Part shown: in pieces, positions 20,361 to 31,641 of the stretch
Layout: each line of letters starts with the position of its first letter
Position numbering within the stretch: position 1 is the first letter of the stretch
Source of the DNA: Phlegmacium glaucopus
Lineage: Eukaryota; Basidiomycota; Agaricomycetes; Agaricales; Cortinariaceae
Direction: 5' to 3'
Assembly: GCA_015039465.1 (NCBI GenBank)
Contig: MU130701.1
Span: 580,604 to 644,603 of the forward strand
Length of the DNA stretch: 64,000 nucleotides
The notes under the pieces: generated by a model
Told to the model about the DNA's origin: nothing
What the model saw: the letters and a program-made list of their open reading frames with translations, nothing else
Databases searched by the model: none
Translations under genes and position numbers: made by a program

Positions 20361-20893
20361 GATGTAGACACAGGTTCGTGGTATTCTGGTGTCAACATTA
20401 GGAAGGTACTATTTTACTGTACTTGAATTTAGCAACACACAGAATCCGGAAGATACGGAGATAGTATCCCACATGACATAGTACGCACATAGCCTGGGTC
20501 GGGAAAGGAGATGTGTTGAGCTGAGTATCCGACGTCTGACATGATGTAGGACACAGTTTCGTGGTATTCTGGTGTTAACATTAGGAAGTACTATATTACT
20601 GAACTTGAATTTAGCAACACACAGAATCCGGAAGATACGGAGATAGTATCCCACATGACATAGTACGCACATAGCCTGGGTCGGGAAAGGAGATGTGTTG
20701 AGCTGAGCATCCGACGTCTGACATGATGTAGGACACAGTTTCGTGGTATTCTGGTGTTAGTACTATTATACTGTACTTGAATTTAGCAACACACAGAATC
20801 CGGAGGATACGGAGATATCCCACACAGTGACATAGTACGCACATAGCCTGGGTCGGGAAAGGAGATGCATTGACTGAGCATCCGACGTCCGAC
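20361..20893. repeat. Three tandem units of about 165-185 bp in a divergent promoter
   Basis: Units begin near 20361, 20546 and 20731. Each contains TTCGTGGTATTCTGGTGT, a TACTTGAATTTAGCAACAC block, CAGAATCCGGA(A/G)GATACGGAG, CACATAGCCTGGGTCGGG and ATCCGACGTC(T/C)GACAT. A second, diverged pair sits at 20063-20150 and 20183-20250 (GATGAAAAGTG...GGCTGTG). They lie between two divergent start codons, so they may be regulatory. Confidence 0.75.
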
Positions 20894-21102
20894 ATTTACA
20901 TCAAGGCTGGAGATATAAAGTAATTGTAGTCATTCTAACACATCCCAAGACTAACTTGTTCTAACCAGCACCTTCTGCTTTCGCCTTCGCCGTTTCTGCC
21001 CTTTAGTTCTTTTCAACATCTTCAGTAACGGTCCGTTGAGTTTCTTCTTCACTTCAACAAGATTCCTACTTATGTTTAATATCGTGATTAATTGCTCAGA
21101 TT
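20870..21102 (+). promoter_or_regulatory. Promoter/5' leader, inverted copy B
   Basis: This is the partner of the inverted copy at 19815-20060. It precedes the ATG at 21103 with TAATTGCTCAGATT. The homology ends exactly at the start codon, although the two downstream proteins are unrelated. Confidence 0.7.
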
Positions 21103-21921
21103 ATGGTGAATTTGACAATTGTTGGTGCTCTTTGTGGCGCAATTGGTGTTCTTATCGGTGCCTTATTCACTGGAGCGTCGGCATACGGACTTGATATACT
21201 AAAACGACGCCGAGAAGAGCGTGATCACGTTTGGAAGCACCGTGATTCCCTTCTTAAAGCGTGCGAGCAACTGCAAAGTCGAATAGTGATCCTACCTGAA
21301 TGTTCTAGGGAAAGGCCCAAAGTTAAATCCTCCGTCTACGACCCGGCTGTTTACGACCATCTCTTTACCATCTTCTCGTTCGGAAGATTCTTTGCTTGGA
21401 TCTTCTCTCTCGAGAATGAGGTGCTCGGTGTACATCCTGATTTAATCTCTCGCGACAAACAAGTTTTCGACACGGTCTATGAAATTCGCAGGGCACTCGA
21501 TCACCCTCATTTTGACGAACCATTCAACATATTCATGGGACTCCAATCTGCCATTGGTGAGGTTATGATGAAGGACGGCAAGATGGGTGATGTCATGGGA
21601 TTTGCCGCATTTATCGAGAAGTGGAAATCGCCTGCATTCAGGGAATGGTTCGTTCAAGTTCAAAACGGGCTGGAAACATTCGCCGATCCACCCACTCATA
21701 CTGCGACCGGAAGAATGTGTCGAATAATTCAAGTCCAACATTTACTTATCTCCCTCATAGAAATCCTGGATCCTGCTCAACAGAGGAGTCACACACGTAC
21801 ACGCAAGCGCATTTCATCGTCCGGTATATGCTGGTGTGGGAAATGCATACCTGACACCCCCGCCAGCACTCGCGGATCCTCATCTGTTTCCAGCAACAAA
21901 TCTCCACCATTTCGCACCTAG
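21103..21921 (+). CDS. Uncharacterised single-pass membrane protein
   Basis: The single open frame has 272 residues. Residues 5-30 form a strongly hydrophobic segment (TIVGALCGAIGVLIGALFTG), followed directly by a charged DILKRRREERD block. That gives an N-terminal anchor with a cytosolic soluble domain. The middle contains FSFGRFFAWIFSLENEVLGV, a type of aromatic-rich segment I associate with uncharacterised fungal and bacterial membrane proteins. A helical end reads IIQVQHLLISLIEILDP. The frame ends in a Ser/Thr/Arg-rich stretch. Its stop codon TAG is also the first three bases of a TAGTGATG hAT-like terminus, so the native C terminus may have been replaced. No function can be given. Confidence 0.65.
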   Translation: MVNLTIVGALCGAIGVLIGALFTGASAYGLDILKRRREERDHVWKHRDSLLKACEQLQSRIVILPECSRERPKVKSSVYDPAVYDHLFTIFSFGRFFAWIFSLENEVLGVHPDLISRDKQVFDTVYEIRRALDHPHFDEPFNIFMGLQSAIGEVMMKDGKMGDVMGFAAFIEKWKSPAFREWFVQVQNGLETFADPPTHTATGRMCRIIQVQHLLISLIEILDPAQQRSHTRTRKRISSSGICWCGKCIPDTPASTRGSSSVSSNKSPPFRT

Positions 21922-21965
21922 TGATGTGCTGGGCCCAGCTCAAACTTTGAAGCCGGAAGCCGGGC
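21919..21965. repeat. hAT-like terminal sequence (TAGTGATG...) at a gene 3' end
   Basis: TAGTGATGTGCTGGGCCCAGC begins exactly at the stop codon of the preceding gene. It resembles the TAGTGATGGAC end of the MITE at 60542-61164 and the TAGGGATG end at 31642. A GC-rich segment follows with CAAACTTTGAAGCC. I found no matching inverted end downstream, so the element may be truncated or the resemblance may be chance. Confidence 0.35.
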
Positions 21966-22253
21966 CAAGCTGAGCCATTTTAGGCACGGCCCCAGCGAGA
22001 TCAGCCGATTAACATCATTTGTACTTAATTGGCAAGACCACACTTGATGGAATAATGAATTTGACACAATATATAGATCTGTTGGCGATACCAGTCGAGA
22101 TAATTCTTGAACAAGAGACATGCATAATTGTTGGCAGTAAATAAATATCAATAGTTTCAAAAATAGTGTACTTAGATAATTTCATCAATTGTACTCAACA
22201 ACGCCTCTGTCCTGACTCCTGACTGCTCCTGGCTTCTTGTATTCTTCAATATC

Positions 22254-22487
22254 ATGTCTCAAAGAGGCCGTGGAAAGGCTTGCAAGATCTCAGATGATAT
22301 GATCCTTGATTCAGACGATGGGGCTGTTCAAAGCAAGCTTCAGACAACAAACTCAGCTGGAAGAAGCTCAAACATTGGAAACAACTCATTATCACAGATT
22401 ATTTCACTCATAAATAGCTTAGTTTTCTGTTTTTGTAGTATTTACATTCATATAATGAATCTACAACCAGCCAAAGGCATCCTATAA
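22254..22487 (+). CDS. Short hypothetical frame
   Basis: The frame starts MSQRGRGKACKISDDMILDS and has a hydrophilic Ser/Asn/Asp-rich N terminus, typical of the start of a transposase or nuclear protein. It then runs into hydrophobic low-quality sequence after about residue 45, probably an unspliced intron. No domain is recognised. Confidence 0.25.
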   Translation: MSQRGRGKACKISDDMILDSDDGAVQSKLQTTNSAGRSSNIGNNSLSQIISLINSLVFCFCSIYIHIMNLQPAKGIL

Positions 22488-22491
22488 CAAC

Positions 22492-22564
22492 CTCTGTCAG
22501 AACCCATACTCTGTAATAACCCATGATTTCGGATGTCCATGGAGAGGTATGGGTTAAGACAGAG
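22492..22564. repeat. Imperfect hairpin, 22-bp arms
   Basis: CTCTGTCAGAACCCATACTCT at 22492-22512 is largely the reverse complement of AGAGGTATGGGTTAAGACAGAG at 22543-22564, with a 30-bp loop. It could be a very short MITE remnant with CTCTGTC ends. Confidence 0.55.
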
Positions 22565-23008
22565 TCAACTGTATATGTGTTGTGGAAGCAAAGTAAAGAG
22601 TAAGTAAAGAGTATCTTACAAGACCCTCTGACCACTGGCTTTATCAAGAGACCGATCCGAAAGGTGATTAAAGATGCACTGATCACTACTGTCGAATCTT
22701 AGGCTGTCTTCTTCAGTTTGTGCCGACCGCCAAGGCTAGGGCAGCGTGATTATGGAGATCAAGATAGACTTCTCGCTCTCGGAGAGATGTACTACAGTAA
22801 CTACATTCAAGCCCGTGAGTACACATCCTGGTCCCATCCAATCACGCTTCTCAACCATCCTTTGATCGTCTAGTAGGACATGCCACTGTCATTTACATTT
22901 GTATGATTACATTTGAAGATGTAGTAAGGTCATAGGTATATTGGTATATCATCATCATCATCATCGAAAGGTCCTTCGTCACTTCCAGATAGCTTTCCAA
23001 TTTTTGAT

Positions 23009-25169
23009 TTATCGGAAACGACCAGGAGAATTACTCCTCACGGACAAAGTCTCGCTTCCGCTGCTGATATTGACAGGACTGTCACGATAGCTACTCAACG
23101 TCCGTCCATCAAAAGATCCATTACGGCTATGTATACGACCGAGAAGAGCCGTGCTCTACGATTCTATTCCAATTTCGTTATTATTATTTGATTTTTCGAT
23201 AATTCGTTAGGTAGACGTACCCTTTCATCATTGTTGAGTTTGGGGAACGTCTAGCCATGACTTTTGTTTGATTATCTTGGTAGAGATCCGTTTCATCCAC
23301 GATCTCTCCAGAAATTATCTCCTGTTTGAAACAAAAAAAATGTTCAGAACAGAGGAGTTGCAGAGAGAATAAGGAAGAGGTTCTTACTTCAATTATATCT
23401 TTAAAAAATCGAATATATATACAAGTTAATTTACACATAAACAGAGCAAGCAGTATACACTCACCTTCAAGAGTAATAACGCCAATAGCACCTCCAGATT
23501 TGCCTGGAGTAAGAGTAACTAATATTAGATGTGCTCGACCGCTTTGGCTAAAGAAAAAAAAACAATTTCGTCAGGCAAATTCGAACAACCCCCGTAACAG
23601 GCGGGTCAACAAATGGAACTCGCGTACAAATAATTTAATGCCTGAAAACAATTGATTGAAGGATGCGCTTTTGGAAGAATAGATAATGGGAATGCCGAAA
23701 CCGGCAAAGCTTTACTTGGGTCATGTTAACAGCTGTCGTTAGAAATTTAAAAATACATTTCAGCCCGACAGGAAAGGGTATTCTTGGACAAAGTTATTAA
23801 TATACCTTTTTGATAAGGAGAAGCCCGATAAAGGATGTAGGTTTTTCAGGTTCGTGGACTGGGAAACGTGAATGACCGCTTTGGAGACTTTTGATAGCAG
23901 AGGAGGGGCGGAAAAAACAGACAATGAATAAGGAATAGGTTATACGTGGGTGAGAAAGATGTAACTTACATGGAAGCGATAGCTGTGTGATCAAGAATGT
24001 CGTCCGTACTCAGAATTACAACATCCTATGAATAGGATCAGTAAGAAAAGGGGAGGAGGCGATCCGTCGGTCCCAACGGAATGGGACGAACCCGCAGAGG
24101 TGTCATCATCTTTTCAACTTCTTCTGTATTCAACTCCAAAACACCATATCAAAATAGCGAGTTCTTCACCGCGCAGAGGTTCCTCTCCAGTACGATGGAA
24201 TTGTAAAAACGATTTTAATTCAGCCTTGTGAGTCTGGTATTTATCGGCACCTAAAATATAGTCTAAGATTTTCGCAATGGGATACGCGATGGGAGCTAAT
24301 TGCCCAAATTGAAATGAATGAGAATGAGAATAGGAAAGAAAGAAAGAAAAAGGCAACACTCGCCAAACGGGAACATCAGAATCAATACAAGTGGTACACA
24401 TGTTGCTCCGACGTAGAGGCCATATCGTACACTTATCGCGTGCGGGATGATCTTGTTACGAGAGTTTGTTAATAATAGAGCTACCCGTTTCGAAGAAAAA
24501 ACAACTGACTCTGTTGAAAATATAAGGACCTCTTCAGAATTGATATGAAATAAAGACATACCCGAAGATAACTTCGGAAGTCCTAATTTAGTGATAGAAT
24601 TGATCTATTATATCGTAGTTTACTCACCAATAGCAGTAGTAGAGATGGCGATGGCAGCTACACCGCCCCCAAGCTGTTTATATACATGTGAGAAAATATT
24701 TTGACGCGACCGAAGGCCAAAAGAAAAAGCCTACAGCATTGTCCAGAAAGATAGGCAAACTTTCGTTGACGATCTAAGAATGCATGGTCTCGAGTATATC
24801 CTCGCGAAAAAAAAACGGAACGGAACTACGAACTACATTGCCAAGTAGGAGGACCTAAGTAATCCATCACGCGCACGGTTTGTCACAAACGAATTCAATA
24901 TGAACCAAGACCGTGGGACGACCAACACTCACCACAAGTACCCAGTGCCGACTAGAGTTACCCGGAGACGTGGAACCTTTCAGTGCGTTTCGTTTCTCTC
25001 TTGGGTCCTCTGAAAACACCGACTGCGAGAACGAGGAATACGCTGATGACGAGTTTGGACCAGATCTCTGATGACTCTGGTTGAGTTGGCTGTTCGTTGA
25101 GGACCATTTTTTTGAGATAAGGAGAGGCGAGCGCAGTGCGCGTTAGAAATAAAAGTGTTGGTAGGTCAT
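23009..25169 (-). pseudogene. CNNM/DUF21 paralogue 2, dead mosaic copy
   Basis: From about 23009 to 24980 this is nearly identical to paralogue 3 (49970-52080), but the gene is broken. First, a 47-bp deletion between direct GTGCTC words near 23150 shifts the C-terminal frame. Second, there is a 1-bp insertion in AACACCATATC near 24153 (AACACCATTC in paralogue 3). Third, about 50 bp is missing at 24955, removing the exon that encodes the QRGRHWVLV block together with its intron. Fourth, the exon encoding the [10 protein letters not shown] block is missing near 25012. The first exon and upstream DNA (25015-25215) instead match paralogue 1 (16670-16875). The copy therefore joins a paralogue-1 5' end to a paralogue-3 body. 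Confidence 0.85.
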
Positions 25170-25281
25170 TTACAAGAAAGCAAACGAGTGAAGAAGCAAA
25201 CGAGTAATAAGTGTGTCACATGACCTCAACGCTAAACTGAGACACTCATCGTGCTTGTTTGTCTACCAACAACAACTTAAC

Positions 25282-26572
25282 ATGCCACACAGCATACAGC
25301 TATTGCTTTTGATTCATGGATCTTGGTATTCTATTCTTACTATCCCTGTTGGGGATTTCCACCTCTTCACTACATGTCCACTTAGATGGTTAACATTCCT
25401 TGGATATGCTATCTATGGTCACCAGGGGAAACTGAAAGCCAAGGTGGATGGTCCTGAGCTAGATGACTACACAATTGAGGCTGGAAGCTTAAACAACTGT
25501 TATTACTATGTAGCACAAGGCAAGTCAAGCTTTCTCATTGTTGTTGAGTCCATTGACACTATAGCATTGTGGATAGAGGAACCAAGACTTGTTGATGTAC
25601 AAGCAGTAAAGGACAGAGTATCAGATGCTTGGTCACATACACATACATCACAAGAGGACTTCAGAGCTGCACTCATTGAGCGTGATGGGACTTGTGTGGT
25701 CACTGGTGAATCAGCAGTAGATTGTGATGCTTCTCATTGTCTCCCCCATTCAAAAGGTGATGAGGTACATTCATCTTTATATCACCAGATCTGTCCCTTT
25801 CTAAAATATCCATCTAGTATATCGAATCACTCACCAGATTCAGAGGGGATACACCCTCTGATGTCATTGATGATATTAGTGATGTCAGGAATGGACTGCT
25901 CCTGTTGCATCAGCTTCACCACAATGTTGGAATAGGAGATTCTGCTTTTATCATGGTAAGATATTCTATTTATTTGCACTTCATGTTCCCATCTTCATAA
26001 TTGGTGTCAAGACCCCCAATTTTGCCATGGATATGAATCATGTCCCACAGTCTCCACAGCTGGTAACTACTAGCTCAAAGCGCCTGACCCTGCAACATTT
26101 CATCACCATCTCTAGTTCTCTTTTGCAAAGACTTGCCCCAAACAACCAGGATGTACAGCCACCTGCAGACTGGTCAACTTGGCCCCCTCCTATCATCCTT
26201 GATGTCCTGTATGGCAATGCAGCATTAAAACGATGGGCCACACAGACAACCATTGATTTGATTCACAAGTGGACAAAAGACAACTATTATAAACAACAAA
26301 CCCTGGAACAAGAGAATGCTCAGGCAAAAGCAGCTCATACCACTAAGCAAGTAGCAGAATGCCTTCAGCAAGCCCAGGAGCAAGCAAAGCAAGGTTCAGA
26401 AGCAAGAGGGGGACAAGAGGAAATGGACATGTTTGATGTGCTTTTATATTTTTCCCATCTATCAGGGCCACGGTATTCATTGGAGCCAGCTTTGCCACCC
26501 TCACAGCCACATTTGGAAGATGTTAGTGGAGGGAAAGTTGAGCAATGGTTGCAAAGTGATTTGTCAATGTAA
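25282..26572 (+). CDS. HNH-nuclease-like fungal protein
   Basis: Three exons, 25282-25764, 25818-25955 and 26012-26572, give an uninterrupted frame of 393 residues. The start MPHSIQLLLLIHGSWYSILT begins a family common in Agaricomycetes. The core around residues 125-205 carries FRAALIERDGTCVVTGESAV, CDASHCLPHSKGDE, YIESLTRFRGDTPSDVIDD and RNGLLLHQLHHN, the pattern of a degenerate HNH fold (Cys, Asp/His, Asn and His positions). The C-terminal half includes WSTWPPPIILDVLYGNAALKRW and a Gln/Ala-rich coiled stretch. The first HNH histidine is in an ASHCLPHSKG context and catalysis is uncertain. Both introns (53 and 56 nt) have GT..AG ends. No breaks are seen, so the gene looks live. Confidence 0.75.
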
Positions 26573-26834
26573 AAAAGAAAGTTTATGATTCCTTGTGTTC
26601 ATCACACTCAATCATAGTATACAGTTAGTTACAAGTCTTATGTAAGTAAGCTTGTTCTTATAGGACCTTCAAGTGTCCAAGTTTCACTGAAGCATTTATA
26701 GAAATTTATGAGGTGGGAATGATTATGTTAGAAGTCTAGACTGCTTAAATAAATTAGATAGAATCTATATGTGTCACATTGTGTGTAAACAGCATCAAAG
26801 TTCATCAAATTTCACACAACCAAGGTTGGTTTTA
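26573..26834. other. No gene seen
   Basis: AT-rich 3' flank of the HNH-like gene. No repeat or frame of note. Confidence 0.3.
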
Positions 26835-26836
26835 AC

Positions 26837-27515
26837 CACCACAGCTAGATCTCAGTCCACTGGCAAGCAACATTTACTCTTGTGAGGCAGTATTATGCTG
26901 AGGCCCTCTTGTGAGGGGCTTTGGCTGCCAGTAGGCTGTTGCTCAATATCTGGCTGGATCCCAGTTTGCTGGCAAGCAACACTTGCTCTTGCAAGGCAGT
27001 GTTATGCTGAGGCCTTCTTGTGAGGGGTTTTGGCTGCCAGCATGTGTTATGACTTTGAATGATTCAGAAGAACTGATTGTTAACAGTTGTTACTATGTCA
27101 AGTTTCGAGTTCTAAGCTGAGCTCTTGAGCTATGAAGACTGTTTTAAAGTCTTGAGAAGCTGTTGAGTTTGAGAGCAAAGAAGGGAGAGAAGAATTGTCT
27201 ATTAAAGACTAGGTAAAGATTATGGTACAAGAAATATGGACTTATATACTAAAAGGTAAGATGAAAAGCATGAAGTAGACATGTGTAGAACACATGTGGA
27301 ATGTGTGAATGAAAATGGTATGGAGTGTGCATGTGTGATAAGGTAAAAAGAAATGAAAAGAGTGTATATGCAGCATGTATGAATTCATAACAGCATGCTG
27401 GTGCTCAACTATGGGCCTGGCTGGATCCCAGTTCACTGGCAAGCAATGTTTGCTCTTGTGAGGCAGTGTTGTGCTGAGGCCCTCTTGCAAGGAGCTTTGG
27501 CTGCTGGCAGGCTGG
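26837..27515. repeat. 115-bp minisatellite, two tandem copies and one separated copy
   Basis: The unit contains CTGGATCCCAGTTCACTGGC, AAGCAATGTTTGCTCTTG, GAGGCAGTGTTGTGCTGAGG and CTTTGGCTGCTGGCAGG. Copies lie at about 26840-26935, 26945-27045 and 27396-27515. The third copy is fused to the start of the Helitron Rep-like coding region. The 27,050-27,395 interval between them is anonymous AT-rich DNA. Confidence 0.65.
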
Positions 27516-27524
27516 TGCTTGCCC

Positions 27525-28640
27525 ATTTTCTATATGGTAACACAGCTGGTTATTATGGAACAGTTGAACAGCAAGGATGTCTGACATTACATTTACACAC
27601 AGTATTATGGATTCAAAATTCTCTTTCACCACAGGAAATCCATGATAAACTAATGAGTAGAGATAGTGAATTTCAAGAATGTCTTATAAATTATCTTGAA
27701 GGTTGTCAAAAAGGTGAATTTATGACAGGGACAATGGAAGAAGTACAGTCAAAAATTCCACAAGAAACTATAAATTATTCTATAGGAATTCATAAGATTC
27801 TTGAAAATAAGTCTGGCACTCAAGCAGAAAAACACAAATATCAAGATCCAACTCAAAAAATGCCTGAAAAACCTCCACAAATTTGTGCTACAGGTAAACA
27901 TACAGAATATACCAGGTGCAAACCATTAAAAACTTGGTGGATTAAGTTCCAGCAAGCAGTTGATGATATTTTATTAAGAACAAATATGCATAAATGCAGT
28001 TCTAATAATGTAGTTAAATCCAAATTCAAGGCAAAAGGGTGTCTCAATAAAGATGGTGTTTGTAAAGCACATTTTCCACAACCTATGTACCTGAGACAAT
28101 TGTGACTGCAGATGGTTATATTAACATGAGAAGACTGAACCTATGCTGAATACAATAGCACAATGTATAACTTATCTTCTTAGATGTAACACAGATATTA
28201 GTAGCATGCTCTCAGGCACTACAATTAAGTCAGGCACTACAATTAAGGCAATTATTTCATAGGTTACTGATTATATTAGCAAACCTACTTTAAAAACACA
28301 TCAAATTTTTGCAACTGCTTATAATGTTTTTGACAGAAATGCCAATTTAGAGGATGATAATCCTTTGCAGACTGATGATCCACATAAACTAATTTTAAAA
28401 ATTGTCAATGCTTTATCATCAAAAATAGAAATTGGAAGTCCTATGGCTGCCATGTATCTATTACAAAATCCAGATCACTATGTGTCACATAATTTCATTC
28501 CATTTTTGTGGAAATCATTTGTCAATGATGTTAGAAATTGTGATTCAAATGATAAATCATTGGAATCTGTAGAAACAAGTCAACACATATTTGAAATCTA
28601 TGTGGTTGAACATTATGTTAACAAAGAAAGAAGGAAGAAC
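27525..28640 (+). pseudogene. Helitron Rep (HUH endonuclease) region
   Basis: A frame at 27525-28105 contains GTVEQQGCLTLHLHTVLWIQ. The HLH triplet is the HUH motif of the Helitron-like N-terminal domain, which would nick the element's own ends. CQKGEFMTGTMEEVQSKI and a Cys-rich CSSNNVVKSK segment follow. After a stop at about 28103 the family resumes in other frames: a TADGYINMRRLN block at about 28107-28140, then NPLQTDDPHKLILKIVNALS and GSPMAAMYLLQNPDHYVSHN (28350-28520). Several stops and shifts make it non-functional. Confidence 0.7.
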
Positions 28641-28980
28641 TGATCCAGGAGATCAGTGAGAGTGAAAGGGAAAATGTGGGCATAGTTTGGGGAAAAACCC
28701 AAAACCGAAAAAGGGTCCTGATCTATGGAAAAACAAATCTAAGATGAGCTGTGATGGGTGGGAGGGCCCAAGCAGCATAGCAATCTAAGATAGCTGACAT
28801 AATCAAAGACAGATTGTGTTGAGTCACGGAAAGAAGTGAAAAATGAAAGGTAACTATTGTAGTGAAGAAAAATTGCTGTGAAAAAAGGGACTGGAGGGCA
28901 GGTAAAAAGAATGAGCTGCTCAGATGACGAGCAGGGACCAAATTCTATGTTCATGCTTGTTCCTTGCATTCACTTAGAAT
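28641..28980. mobile_element. Possible 340-bp insertion in the Helitron
   Basis: TGATCCAGG...CTTAGAAT is bounded by AGAAC at 28636-28640 and 28981-28985, and it interrupts Helitron coding sequence. Its composition differs from both sides. The right end is not the usual CA of an LTR, so the class is uncertain and the 5-bp repeat could be chance. Confidence 0.35.
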
Positions 28981-29286
28981 AGAACAAATGAAAATAGTGA
29001 AAATTCCTCTAAATATCAAGGAACTGTGCTTGTCCATGATGATAACTAAATGGATATTGATGATCCAGAAATATATATTGGAGGAGGTGGTCATATCTTT
29101 GAAAATAAATATATTGATGAAAAAAACACTGATGAAGAAATTAACAGTGATGATGAATATAATGAATCTGAAATAGATGAAAATGATGAACTTAATATCA
29201 CAAACATTGATGATGATCCAAATGATGAAAACTCTTAATTTCACAAAACAATAGGGAGTATATAGCATCATCTAAGGTAGATGATT

Positions 29287-29889
29287 TGGACACCAAGCTA
29301 GGCCGCCAATCGAGAGACCTCAGAGCGATATTGTCCAATAAGGACAACATGAGCGAGCTACTCCGTTTTGTGGGTTGAACGAGATGGCTTCAGGCAACTC
29401 TAGGTGACGTGTCTAAGTTTTGAATAACAATAGATGACTCTCAGGATGGATAATGCACAATATTTTGAAATTTATTTAGGAAGCCTGTTAACTAGTACAA
29501 GAAACTAAAAGCAAGACAGATTCAAAACATTTTACATGCCTGCAACACGTCGGGCCTTCATCTCCCTGGATCCACCCGTCGTACCTACTGCACAGCAGTC
29601 GGGTACTTAAGAGTTGGAGGGTGTTTCTGCCAATCTCATCATGTAACCAAATAAAGGAAACCCGGACCACTACCCCACCACGTCGAGCAACGTCCACACA
29701 AACAGTGTTTCCGCGTGCTGGGCTGACTGGGGATGGGTGCGTTTCAGACGTACCTCAGCAGTGCAGTGTGGGGTTGCAGGAGGGAGACAGGCACTAGGGG
29801 CCTCGGTAGTCTAGTTTGTTAAATAAGATTGTAAAGTCTACATGGAACTACATTCCGAAGGCCTAAATTGACAAAAAAAAAAAAAAAAA
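29287..29889 (+). mobile_element. Retroposed sequence with poly(A) tail and 13-bp TSD
   Basis: An exact 13-bp duplication AAGGTAGATGATT flanks it (29274-29286 and 29890-29902). It ends in a run of about 17 A residues, the hallmark of LINE-type retroposition. Helitron coding sequence reads into the left duplication (EYIASSKVDD) and continues from the right one (YKYCPEAYKN). The insert is noticeably more GC-rich than its surroundings. It has no tRNA-like promoter and no clear ORF. It may be a SINE, a 5'-truncated LINE tail or a processed transcript of unknown origin. Confidence 0.85.
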
Positions 29890-29902
29890 AAGGTAGATGA
29901 TT

Positions 29903-31641
29903 ATAAATATTGTCCTGAAGCTTATAAAAATATGTCATTATATGACTGGTCAAGATTTTCAGTAAAGGCTAAACATAAGAGGAATGACCCTACATACCTA
30001 TAATTTTTGCCTGGACACAGCCAATGCAAAACCCACAAAATAAAATGTATTCCCTCACAATCCAAGACATTTATTTTAAATTTTATTGGTGGCTCACTAC
30101 CTCAACACAATCAAGGTGATTTTGAATATTATTGTTGCACCATGCTAACCCTTTTTAAGCCTTGGAGGAATGGTGAAGATTTAAAAATCAAAAATCAAAC
30201 ATGGGCCGAAGCATTTGACTTATATGAATTCAACACTGAAGATGAGAAGATTACAAATAATTTCAATCTGCATTATAAATGTCTAGATAAAAGAGATGAC
30301 TATCATGCAATATTAAAAAAGCAATCAAAGATAAATCAAAATAAATTATCAACCTTCAATCAAGTAGACTATGATGATGACTTCAATTTTGGTATAAATT
30401 CTAATGTTGAGGAAGATTATGGAGACCCAAACATTCTAGGTCCTACTGCAATTAAAAAGCTCAACAAATGATTGAAACTGAAGTAATGATGAATCAGGCT
30501 GGCTGGCTAGATCAACCAGAAAATGAAAATCCACAACCCAAAACTCATGCAGTTCATCCAGAAGTCCACAAAAGTGGAGTTCAGTGGAAACAGATTGTAA
30601 AACAATGTTGAGAAAACATCTTAACACTCAAAAAATAAAACTATTCTTCTGCAATATCTAAATCAAAGACCTTGAAAAATAAAACTATTCTTCTGCAATA
30701 TCTAAATCAAAGACCTTGAAAAATAAACTTTTATGACCTTTTAATGTTAATTTACTACCTGCTGAATACTTTCTCCATGATTTTCAACCTGAAAATCCCA
30801 AATATCAAGATATCATAACTGGTGTTATTGATGAATTTCACTTAATAAAGAACAGAAGAGGGCCTTTCATATTATTGCAAATCATGCCTCTGATATTTTG
30901 CCTGAACAACTCAAAATGTATTTAGGAAGCATGGGAGGAACTGGTAAAACACAAGTAATTAAAGGATTGATATCAATGTTTAATTTAAGACAAGAAAACC
31001 ATAGATTTATTGTTTTAGCCCTACTTGAACACCAGCTGCTTTATGAAATGGCTCAACTTACCATTCAGTACTTGGAATCTGCTCATCTAACACAAACAGA
31101 GAACAGGATGAACCACTTAGAAGTGAGGCTGTTATCATCAAGGAGGTACAAGAATGACTGGAAGGTGTTGACTATATATTTATTGATGAATTATCCATGA
31201 TTGCTTGTCATGAACTCTATGCAATAAGCACTCAACTTTATAAAGTTACAAATGAATGTGATAAACCTTTTGGGGGTAAAAACAGTGACTCTGCTCAACT
31301 CCCACCATTAAATGGTTCACCATTGTATAGTAACATTGTGTCAAAAACTCAAAAAGCAGCATGTCAAAAAGAGACCAGGAATCAACAACAGACAAATTAA
31401 TATGGCATCAGATAACTACTGTTGTAATTTTAACTCAAAATATGAGGCAAACAGAAATGTCAGAAAATGATCAAAAAATTCATACTGCTTTAAGCAATAT
31501 GAGATATGCAGCTTGCACAAGGGAGGATTTAACCTTCTTAAAAACTCTTATTGTAAATGGACATGATAAAAAATTGACAGATCCAAAATTCAGAGATGTA
31601 TCTGTCATAACATCTTTAAATACACAAAAAACCAAATAAAT
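29903..31641 (+). pseudogene. Helitron PIF1-like helicase, N-terminal half
   Basis: The region continues the Helitron polyprotein. GHSQCKTHKIKCIP and FIGGSLPQHNQGDFEYYCC, then MLTLFKPWRNGEDLKIKNQT, lie at 30010-30210. A Walker A motif GSMGGTGKTQVIKG is at about 30927-30970. A Walker B-like IFIDELSMIACHE is at about 31176-31212. Motif III-like TTVVILTQNMRQTE is at about 31410-31455. A linker before Walker A (30560-30740) contains a direct duplication of about 50 bp (ACTATTCTTCTGCAATATCT twice). Stops separate the motifs. The coding run is cut at 31641 by a hAT-type insertion. Confidence 0.75.
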
